A DNA stretch of 64,000 bases from JADKIH01 sp031427625 (GTDB lineage Bacteria > Bacteroidota > Bacteroidia > AKYH767-A > 2013-40CM-41-45): contig JANPNV010000168.1 of the NCBI GenBank assembly GCA_031427625.1, positions 1-64,000 of the forward strand, given 5' to 3'. How positions within the stretch are numbered: position 1 is the stretch's first letter; each line of letters opens with the position of its first letter. This document shows positions 8,801 through 15,483 of this stretch, piece by piece. Position numbers and translations under genes: made by a program. The notes below the pieces were generated by a model. It saw only the letters and a list, made by a program, of their open reading frames with translations, had not been told where the DNA came from and ran no database searches.

Positions 8801-9517
8801 AATCCAACCTGCTCCGATGTTCTGCCAGCATTCAATTTGCATGTAGCCGGAATGTACTGTGCGTTAAATCCAATAACATTCGAGGCTCCGATGCAGATTA
8901 ACGGGACGTATGCTATATATACGTGGTTTAAGAATGGCATTCAGCAAACAAGTACCGCGAACATGCATACATTTTATGGACTTGCGGAAGGCGATACGAT
9001 AGAAGCAAGGCTGAATAATATTTTTTATTGTGCGTCATCTGATACCGTTTGGGGATCTATAGTTATTCATTATCCGGTTCCGACAATTACATATGTTGCT
9101 CCTCAACTGACATCATCACCGGCCGCGACATATGAGTGGATCTATAACGGTAACCTGATTCCCGGTGCGACTACCCAGGCTATTACGCCCATTCAAACGG
9201 GAGATTATGTTGTTCGCACCTATGATTCGACAGGCTGCATGGCCATTTCAAATACCTATTATTTCTACAACACCGGTATAATAGAAACGAACAACCTGTA
9301 TTCTGTCTATCCGAATCCGGCAGATCATACCATCAGTATCCATGGAACAGAGCCCGGTGAAAACGTCATGATAACTGACATTGCCGGACAATTACTTATT
9401 GATACCGAAGTTGAATCGTCCTTTCAAAAAATTTCTGTCGAAGATATTTTACCGGGGGTTTATTTTGTCAAATTGAAAAAGGCAAATACGGTGATTATAA
9501 TGATCATTCAACATTAG
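5804..9517 (+). CDS. giant secreted YD-repeat/Ig-like protein with DUF7619 and T9SS sorting domain
   Basis: The protein has 1237 residues; ATG 5810 is an alternative start. The signal peptide is about 1-22 (cut after LFAQ). Residues about 110-360 carry degenerate YD/RHS-like strands (FTYDALFNLLSRIEYYWN). An Ig/PKD-like part (about 380-445), a second Ig-like part (455-520) and an SdrD-B-like calcium-type domain beginning INGHVFLDLDSNCNFNSGD (about 522-615) follow. A DUF7619 domain lies near 865-1000 (FDPNAKSV ... DFQNTGNDTAF ... INFDSNPPV), then further Ig-like strands and a type A T9SS domain (YSVYPNPADHTISI to the end). It is likely a long surface adhesin or structural protein. It shares its N-terminal YD-like architecture with the protein at 10691-12745. 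No toxin domain is visible. Confidence 0.85.
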   Translation: MKMNRFIIALIFIFSTLRLFAQCGNDSVLTKITRRISSSIPGTERTLQVDSFDLTNGIVYSSAASSINVLPGPLQPSSPASFTRNLISYNSNHDTIQFLQVQGNGSGYDSYRKTEFTYDALFNLLSRIEYYWNNIAWTMSRSEIWTYSSNLLTNYLLSDSAGNISQKIYSYTSGQATTLTFQTWQAGTWKNDYQYIFTYAGGTRDSLYYQRWDTSGSWVDSVSVSYDVANNYLAKLNYYNTVSPYNTLHSYFIDTLNNIREYSTYDSTSNVSTYWSYNYFHGHLKIESFGDNLQGSSTNDHYTYDQYGVLLHYVSSGNGTMNYSHDETWDYDSLYRPVYHSTSNSSNVSYSSSETTYSYASANQMSANYMVSAFGYLCQSDTLHILPLISGGCGPYHYSWTPASGLSSDTVSTPVIILTDSISYIVTVSDTTGHSVIDTIIVKPALYGSIQFDTMQCHNCPVALSTNAQSLNYQWYRNDTLIPNSYGTSYTAITSGSYTFRATSTNCTFISDSVVLTIDPFTRINGHVFLDLDSNCNFNSGDRIMQSFGGTPTMIKISNSYYTGYIVADSNGYFDFPIDTGTFVLSLANSSQIYVPSCPDFGHIWVTVQQYADTINGADLIMKPLYNCERLRVSIGANRFRPCFATTIYVSYLNEGSIDVSTASIDVTIPPELTNITSSLPFTVLGNNIYRFGLSSLNIGTNDFFNIQANVACNPAGLTGATFCLDAEISPVNFCSLLPDTMWDGSNVRVFSYCNNNDVCFRILNDSVGAGGHMDSASVWRLYSDNVLVQQGTFQLTSGDDTVLCFPSNGNTFRLEANQLSGFPENNFPFASIERCGSGNYSLGQILHHAPQNILPFYHTYCGEVRNSFDPNAKSVQPVNGTFTSVNQYLNYRIDFQNTGNDTAFKVVVEDETNNQFDYTSVRLTSASHPYTFSIDGSKLVWTFDPIALPDSNVNESMSHGFVEFSIRPRIGYQIGNNISNGAHINFDSNPPVFTTWTSNPTCSDVLPAFNLHVAGMYCALNPITFEAPMQINGTYAIYTWFKNGIQQTSTANMHTFYGLAEGDTIEARLNNIFYCASSDTVWGSIVIHYPVPTITYVAPQLTSSPAATYEWIYNGNLIPGATTQAITPIQTGDYVVRTYDSTGCMAISNTYYFYNTGIIETNNLYSVYPNPADHTISIHGTEPGENVMITDIAGQLLIDTEVESSFQKISVEDILPGVYFVKLKKANTVIIMIIQH

Positions 9518-9818
9518 CGATTGGTTTAATGCACAATTCAATAGCTACTTGCTAATTCAAAAAGTAACTAAATTATTTAAAAGCTCATTATGAGTTGATC
9601 CACGTATATTTCTTACTCACAGTAACGTATTTTTCCTTACACTCAAAATTTTCAGAGGTCTCAAAATAACTTTAAGAAGCATTAATGCAAGAAAAAGAAT
9701 TTCTTTACACCCAAAAATAATTCGACATTGTGAAGTATTAATATTCAGAAATACATCGCTATTGATTCTATTCTTAATTCCAACTCATTATTACCTTTAT
9801 GACATCCACCCGCTCAGA

Positions 9819-10004
9819 GTAGTCTAAGCGCGACTTAATACCCCTAATTCAAAATTCAGAGTTAAGTTCGCGCGGACTACGACTTACATCCGGCATCTGG
9901 TTTATCGATTTTATACCTGCTCATTAAGAAAAATTAAATACGACGTTTAGGAAAAACAATCTAATCTAATATGGATTTTTAGAAAAATGTCGTAGTCCGC
10001 GCGA
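9819..10004. repeat. cluster of three GC-rich inverted elements
   Basis: TCGCGCGGACTACGAC at 9868-9883 is a perfect 16-base reverse complement of GTCGTAGTCCGCGCGA at 9989-10004, with 105 bases between. A third imperfect copy, GTAGTC-TAAG-CGCGACTTAA at 9819-9838, is inverted relative to TTAAGTTCGCGCGGACTAC at 9862-9880. The GC-rich cores stand out from the AT-rich surroundings. The arms could fold as alternative hairpins or mark the ends of a small element. Confidence 0.65.
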
Positions 10005-10395
10005 GCAAAGTTCTTGACTGTGATGGATGGATATTCCCAACTGTGACGGACTTATGAACCTTACTTTACTTCCCTTCATCTTCCAACTATAATAAAACCA
10101 GCGACGCTTCAACGGACATGTATTTGTTGTTTTTGAGTTGTGTGATATTCATCCACTTTTCAAGGCTCATCGTCTATAAATAATTTCCAAATCTGATACA
10201 GAAAATTAGTAAACACCAGTTATTTTCCTTCTGCAGCCATTATCTTAAAATACTTGCAGGAAAATATAAGTATGAAACTCGAAACAGAATGTATCTGCAT
10301 TTTCTTGCTTCTTATTTTAGCCAACAAAATTTACAATAAGGGAAGAGGCTTTCAATACAACATTTAAAATTATAAAACCTGTTTCTTAACAATGA

Positions 10396-10508
10396 CAATT
10401 GTAGATTGAATCGATCTGTTTACTGTACTTTCAAATGTATTAGAAATCGATTTCCGGACACCATCGATAATTACTACAACGAATAAAAATATCTTCAATC
10501 TACAATTG
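10396..10508. repeat. 15-bp perfect inverted repeat bounding 113 bases
   Basis: CAATTGTAGATTGAA (10396-10410) and TTCAATCTACAATTG (10494-10508) are exact reverse complements separated by 83 bases. There is no ORF inside. The layout is MITE-like, but no target duplication is obvious. Confidence 0.6.
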
Positions 10509-10690
10509 CTTGGCAACAAACTTTTTTCGTTTTAGAAATACGATGTGCCTTGATTGGTAAATGAATATCCACGTCTCAAAACAAAGGACGGATTTCCATC
10601 GAAGAAATTTTGTGTTTTATAAGTTGGCGATGAGCAAATCCGGCGCAGCGAGGCACTTAATATGGAAATAATTTAAAAAAATTTCGATTT

Positions 10691-12745
10691 TTAATTCAAA
10701 ACAATCTTCCCTCTGTCTCGCACAACTCCATCCTCAATAATTGCAAAAAAATAAATTCCTGCTGTCAGAGATTCGCGGGAGATGGTAAAATCAGCTGATG
10801 ATATTTGGAACTCTTTTATCGTGCGTCCCCCGGCATCAAACAGAGCAAATTTTGTCTTCGCTTCGAATTTGTAAAATGGATATTTTAGATACAATATATC
10901 GTTGAACGGATTAGGATAATAGGAGACTTTTTTTCCTGTGATTTCCTTTACAGGAAGATAAACCGCCGAATCGCAAAACACACAGTTATTTCTGTCTATA
11001 ACACAAAACTGATAGAGGCCAGCTGAAAGGCTATCGTGATAAGTACTGTATGTTAATATTCCATTGATCATATATCCATAAGATGATGCACCTCCAATTC
11101 CTTGTAAGTTCACATATCCGTCCGAACAGGTATCACATGATGGATGCCCGATGTTTACAGTAAGTGACAATGGGGTAGTGACAGTCTGATAAATTATTGT
11201 TGATGATGGTGCAGATAAGCAACCAGCACTGTCAACGCCTATCACATAATAGGGTCCAAACTGATTGACGGATAATGTATCCCTGATGGAGTCAACAATA
11301 AGCAGATTATTTTTGTACCATTGATACTGCAAATTCTCAGTCGAATGCGCAACGATGTAGGTGCATTCTAGATTAATATCTATTATCGGGGCAGGATTTG
11401 AGAAAAAAATGAATTGGAATGTATCGATGGCAATTGGACAAACTGTCAAATAGTACGGTGCATTTTCTTGCGCGACGAGATAATATGTCCCATTATAAAT
11501 AATATTCAGTTCCGGATTATTACTTAAAGTTACAGGCGATGATGCTTCGCTCCATGAATAGAAAATATCCTGGAGCGAATCGGTTTTTAATGTGGCTGAC
11601 TGGCAAACGGAATTTGTATCAATCGCCGAAATGTAAATATTAGCCATTGGAAGGGTCGAAACATGAACAGAAATTGTATCGGTATCGATTAATCCATTCG
11701 CATCAGTTACTGTTACAAGATAGTTGACTGATGAATCCGGAGCTGCATAAACCATCAACGAACTGTCATTGGGTAAAACTGCACTTGAATTCCAGTGTAT
11801 GTGATAAGGTTGTGTTCCTCCGAAAGCCATAACAGAGAGTTCCGCCGTATCTCCGTGACATATTCTCAAATCTTCATCGGCACGAACGACCAGCGTATTA
11901 CAGGAAGTGTAATAATATTCGTATACGTCTTCTGTATTTACTCCGGCCAGAGAATAATGACCCGATACGATTTTCTTTATCCGGCACAATGAATCAAACG
12001 TAACGGAGATATTATACGAATTATGTGATCCAAAATACGTTTGTACATAACTTGACAGTTGATTACACTGATAGGAATAATACTGAAGCATGTTCGGCAT
12101 GCCAAACTTAATTTCCGTAATGCTGAGAATTCGTTCCGATGAATCATATTTTCTTATTTCATCAGGAGAAAAATCGTTCACTCCATCTGCATATAATGAA
12201 TCGATACGATCAGGTGTATAAGAAACCGTCACAAGCGTATCGATGTACCATGAAACAGAATCATACAGTTCGACGTTTATCTGAAATAGAGTATCAGCAG
12301 CATTATAAAAACGAATGGATCGGTAAAATGGAATCATACTAGTACCATTCCAAACTGATTTTACTATTGAATCTAGCCGGTTCGCCGAATAAAAATAATT
12401 TACAGATGATGTATCTTGTTTGTAACTCCATGATGTTCCATTCCATTGAAAGTATTCTACAGATACAATTCGGGAAAGAGAATCGTATAAAAATGCAGTA
12501 CTGTCAAATGAAGTAATGGAAGTAAGCAGGCCAAGGGAATCGTGTTTATATTTAATTGAAGGTTGACCATCGGAAAAGCAACGCGTATCAATCAATCCAT
12601 TTACAAGTGTGTCAATTTGCACACCGGCAAAAGTTATAGGTTCGAACTGATCATGGTTTGTGTGATAGACTGCAATGGCTGAATCGCATGTCTGACCGGA
12701 TACCCTAATAGCAAGTAAAATAAAAAACAGGAAGAGGCGGTTCAT
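10691..12745 (-). CDS. secreted YD-like/Ig-like protein with SprB-type repeat and T9SS sorting domain
   Basis: The protein has 684 residues. The signal peptide is about 1-17 (MNRLFLFFILLAIRVSGQ). Residues about 60-290 carry YD-like strands (KYDSSERILSITEIKF, TFDSLCRIKKIVSG). Ig/PKD-like regions lie around 295-360 and 450-515. A SprB-like segment follows (GYVNLQGIGGASSYGYMING, about 545-590, with four cysteines nearby). The C-terminus is a type A T9SS domain (VSYYPNPFNDILYLKYP to RGKIVLN). It is convergent with, and a shorter paralogue of, the 1237-residue protein at 5804. Likely surface exposed; ligand unknown. Confidence 0.83.
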   Translation of the reverse strand: MNRLFLFFILLAIRVSGQTCDSAIAVYHTNHDQFEPITFAGVQIDTLVNGLIDTRCFSDGQPSIKYKHDSLGLLTSITSFDSTAFLYDSLSRIVSVEYFQWNGTSWSYKQDTSSVNYFYSANRLDSIVKSVWNGTSMIPFYRSIRFYNAADTLFQINVELYDSVSWYIDTLVTVSYTPDRIDSLYADGVNDFSPDEIRKYDSSERILSITEIKFGMPNMLQYYSYQCNQLSSYVQTYFGSHNSYNISVTFDSLCRIKKIVSGHYSLAGVNTEDVYEYYYTSCNTLVVRADEDLRICHGDTAELSVMAFGGTQPYHIHWNSSAVLPNDSSLMVYAAPDSSVNYLVTVTDANGLIDTDTISVHVSTLPMANIYISAIDTNSVCQSATLKTDSLQDIFYSWSEASSPVTLSNNPELNIIYNGTYYLVAQENAPYYLTVCPIAIDTFQFIFFSNPAPIIDINLECTYIVAHSTENLQYQWYKNNLLIVDSIRDTLSVNQFGPYYVIGVDSAGCLSAPSSTIIYQTVTTPLSLTVNIGHPSCDTCSDGYVNLQGIGGASSYGYMINGILTYSTYHDSLSAGLYQFCVIDRNNCVFCDSAVYLPVKEITGKKVSYYPNPFNDILYLKYPFYKFEAKTKFALFDAGGRTIKEFQISSADFTISRESLTAGIYFFAIIEDGVVRDRGKIVLN

Positions 12746-12918
12746 TTAGTTCAAATTTTAAAACATTGGCTTTAATAACTAATATTCAAAAAACTTTTGA
12801 AGGTGATAAGAAGATAAGACAAGATAGTGATTTCTATATATCAAGAACGAATAAGGTTTAGATTAATACTAACTGTACATATTATTCTGATGTTATTTTT
12901 AGCTTTTATTTTGCAGTG

Positions 12919-12994
12919 CCCTCTGTGGTTACTCTGTGAACTTTGTGTTAAAATAAATTCCCATATAAAAAGTTAAACACAGAGTTTACAGCGA
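12919..12994. repeat. CTCTGTG/CACAGAG intergenic repeat, copy 1
   Basis: A direct arm with two CTCTGTG units (12921-12937) and TTTGTGTTAA (12942-12951) is followed by an inverted arm TTAAACACAGAG (12973-12984). The layout is an imperfect stem-loop. The downstream sequence CAGCGATTTTTTATTCCCATGCAGGGCGA resembles the tail of the copy at 15151-15196. Confidence 0.5.
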
Positions 12995-13206
12995 TTTTTT
13001 ATTCCCATGCAGGGCGATTTCTATGCAAACAACAATTTTATTTAAGTAACAAATCCCCGCATTGGGCGCACAGTTTCGCCCTTGCACTGGTCATATAAAA
13101 ACGTTTTTTTAATGAAGTAACAATCCGGTTGAAGCTGGGTCGGACGGAATGTGAATCATAAATCATGTTATAATATCCCGCATTTACAAAAAAATTTCTC
13201 TGATAA

Positions 13207-13238
13207 TTTGTGATCTTGCCCGAAAAATTTTATCTTTG
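13207..13238 (+). promoter_or_regulatory. Bacteroidota-type promoter for the T9SS gene at 13415
   Basis: TTTG at 13207-13210 and TATCTTTG at 13231-13238 are 20 bases apart, a good fit to the TTTG/TAnnTTTG consensus. The implied 5' leader is about 170 bases, rather long. Confidence 0.5.
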
Positions 13239-13414
13239 AATACAGTTAATCCGGGCAAGGTATTTCTTTTTCTTCGCACAAATAAAAATTTTCTTTGAGT
13301 ATTCAATGATTTCATTATTTTAAGATTCTAAAATATATATCCTACTCTCTGATAAATATTAAAATTTAACCATTTCGACTACTGAAAAATTTGGACATAT
13401 TTCAAAATAAAAAA

Positions 13415-14866
13415 ATGAAACTAAACTTCTACTTTCTGATTTTAATTTTATTCTCGTCGCTTACGATTACTGCGCAGTCAACCTTCATCAAACAGTTTGA
13501 CCATCCGAGTCAGATAGGAACTCTCACCGAAGCCACGGCATTGATAAAAACACTGGACAAGGGAATGTTGGTTTCTACTTCTCAGTTGGGACAAAACGGT
13601 TCAGCAGCGTTACATAAACTGGATAAAGACGGAAATCTTCAATGGCAACTTGAAATTTCGGGTTATGCAGTTAGTATTTGCCAGATGGATGACTCCACAT
13701 ATTTTATGACTAGTTATTACAATGGCCTGTTAACTTACCTAGACAAAGCAGGGAATGTAATTTGGATGAAATGTATTTTGGATAGCGCAAATAATATAAT
13801 GAACTCAGCACCTGTTATTTCAGTTTGGAACGACTCCGTTGTCCTTCTTATAGGAACGGAGACTATGTTATGGATAACAAAATCCGGCATTATTCAAAAC
13901 CAGCGTCCGGGTCCGGGTATAGGAGGAGTTGGTCCTTATAACGATCTTATTCAGAAAATTGTTATTACCCCTCAAAGAAATTTCTATGTGTATGGTGGTA
14001 ATTATCCTTTACGAATTAGTCAATTTGATTCATTGGGAAATGAAATTTGGAGAAAGCAAATCGATATTAAGGAAATTGGAGGATTCGATCTGGCAGAATT
14101 CAGTTATGAATTCAAACAACAGCCCAACGGAGATCTGATTATTACAGCAGGCCTGAACCATTCACAATCATACTTCGGATCCTTTATTGCATGTATCGAC
14201 ACAGCCGCAAATCTGAAATGGATTAAGGGGTTTTATTCCGGTTTCTATACCAGCGATTTCACATTGATGCCCGACAATTCCATAACATTAATGGGCCCCG
14301 GCTATTTTATGAATATAGATTCAGCAGCATGGTCATTCACAACATATAATATACCGAGTGGGACAATCCGCCCTTCGAAAGGATTTTATTCAGTCGAAAT
14401 GGACAGTAGCTTTTTTATTGCAAGCTCTGGAATTAATTTATTTACGCTTTTAAAATATCCACTCATTCCTGCTAATACATGCATCAATTCGATTTCAACG
14501 ACTCAAGCCTATGATTTAGATTATACTGTCACAGCATATCCCTCCGCTTGGGTAGGGAGAACATATAATTTAATTGATACTGCCTTTGCTTCAAATTACC
14601 GTTATACCATGCAGGATCTGTGCCTCATCAACAATACAAATGAAATTTCCGCAACGGTGGTCAGGTTATTCCCGAATCCGGTATCAGACAAACTTACAAT
14701 TCAAATAGACAAACTGGATTTTTATTGGCAGCTATACGATATGAATGCACGGCTTTTGCAAACCGGTAACATCAATGAAATAAATTTTGACATCGTTAAC
14801 AGAGGTGTTTATATGTTGAGAATCGTTACACCGGAGAAAGAGTTTGTTCAAAAAATAATTCATTAA
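13415..14866 (+). CDS. secreted protein with T9SS sorting domain, propeller-like body
   Basis: The protein has 483 residues from ATG 13415. The upstream in-frame TTG at 13391 would put a charged tail before the signal peptide and is less likely. The signal peptide is about 1-20 (hydrophobic FYFLILILFSSLTITAQ). The body has repeated short strand units such as LHKLDKDGNLQWQLE, YLDKAGNVIWMK and ISQFDSLGNEIWRKQI, as in PQQ/WD-like beta-propellers that compare values step by step. The last 75 residues are a type A T9SS domain (VVRLFPNPVSDKLTIQI, RGVYMLRIV). Substrate unknown; probably surface attached or secreted. Confidence 0.83.
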   Translation: MKLNFYFLILILFSSLTITAQSTFIKQFDHPSQIGTLTEATALIKTLDKGMLVSTSQLGQNGSAALHKLDKDGNLQWQLEISGYAVSICQMDDSTYFMTSYYNGLLTYLDKAGNVIWMKCILDSANNIMNSAPVISVWNDSVVLLIGTETMLWITKSGIIQNQRPGPGIGGVGPYNDLIQKIVITPQRNFYVYGGNYPLRISQFDSLGNEIWRKQIDIKEIGGFDLAEFSYEFKQQPNGDLIITAGLNHSQSYFGSFIACIDTAANLKWIKGFYSGFYTSDFTLMPDNSITLMGPGYFMNIDSAAWSFTTYNIPSGTIRPSKGFYSVEMDSSFFIASSGINLFTLLKYPLIPANTCINSISTTQAYDLDYTVTAYPSAWVGRTYNLIDTAFASNYRYTMQDLCLINNTNEISATVVRLFPNPVSDKLTIQIDKLDFYWQLYDMNARLLQTGNINEINFDIVNRGVYMLRIVTPEKEFVQKIIH

Positions 14867-15483
14867 AGGTTTTCAATATTCGGATTAGCTATGATCCTTT
14901 TTTAATTACTAAACAACAGAACGGGGTTTTAGATTTTTCTATCGAAGAGTGCATCGCTTTGTGTCGCTGATTATTTACTTAATTATTATGAATAAATAAT
15001 CAAAATGCATAGTCTTTTAATTAATTTATTGTTGGTTGACATATCTTAATACCACGTGTTCAAAGTACGCAGATATTTGCATAGTATTTTTTCTCTGTGC
15101 CCTCGTATGTTTAACTTTTTGTACGTGGATTTATTTTAACATACGAGTTCACAGCGTAAACACAGAGCACAAAGTGATTTTTTAATTCCAATGCTGGGCG
15201 AATTCTTCAGTGACTGAATGGCTATCTGCGGAGAGCAGCCACGTACCAAATACGCCCAACGAGGGTAAAACTAATTCTGTTAAGAATACAATTTTATAGA
15301 AAAATCCTTGACATACGAATTTGAATCATTAGCGGCAAAATCGCCAGCGTTAACGTAAACATGGGTTCTGGCATTGGCAAATATTGTAATATCAGACAAA
15401 ATATCTCAATGTCTGTGTGAAATTAAATATCTTACAAAGAATATATAGGTGCTGATAATTAATGCTACTTAACCTCTTCTCCT
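14867..15483. other. 617-base gap with the second CACAGAG repeat
   Basis: No gene seen on either strand. The gap holds the repeat copy at 15091-15203, with an internal hairpin (CTCGTATGTT at 15102-15111 against AACATACGAG at 15138-15147). Short GGGCGAATT / ACGCCCAACG pieces are scattered near 15190-15265. Confidence 0.45.
15091..15203. repeat. CTCTGTG/CACAGAG intergenic repeat, copy 2
   Basis: TTCTCTGTGCCCTCGTATG is followed after a loop by CATACGAGTTCACAGCG and AAACACAGAGCACAAAGTGA. The tail GATTTTTTAATTCCAATGCTGGGCGA matches, with small changes, the tail of copy 1 at about 12992-13017. The two copies flank the T9SS gene at 13415 in the same orientation. Confidence 0.5.

Larger units (their letters stand above)
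9518..10690. other. 1.17-kb non-coding gap between two convergent paralogues
   Basis: No credible ORF on either strand. The gap holds three related GC-rich elements around 9819-10004 and a separate 15-bp inverted repeat at 10396-10508, both listed individually. The remainder is AT-rich DNA without obvious features. Being the shared 3' region of two convergent T9SS genes, it could also hold long 3' untranslated regions. Confidence 0.5.
12746..13390. other. 645-base gap with a CACAGAG-type dispersed repeat
   Basis: No gene seen. CTCTGTGGTTACTCTGTGAA and flanks at 12919-12950 and an inverted relative, AAACACAGAGTTTACAGCGA, at 12975-12994 belong to the CTCTGTG/CACAGAG type of intergenic repeat. 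Related sequence returns at 15091-15203. A short GGTCGGACGGA (about 13139-13149) matches the IS66 right-end sequence over 11 bases. A promoter for the next gene sits at 13207-13238. Confidence 0.45.

Noticed and set aside
5804..12745. RHS/YD-type secreted toxins
   Set aside because: YD-like strands are degenerate, there is no RHS core-associated motif, no C-terminal toxin and no immunity gene; the C-termini are T9SS sorting domains.
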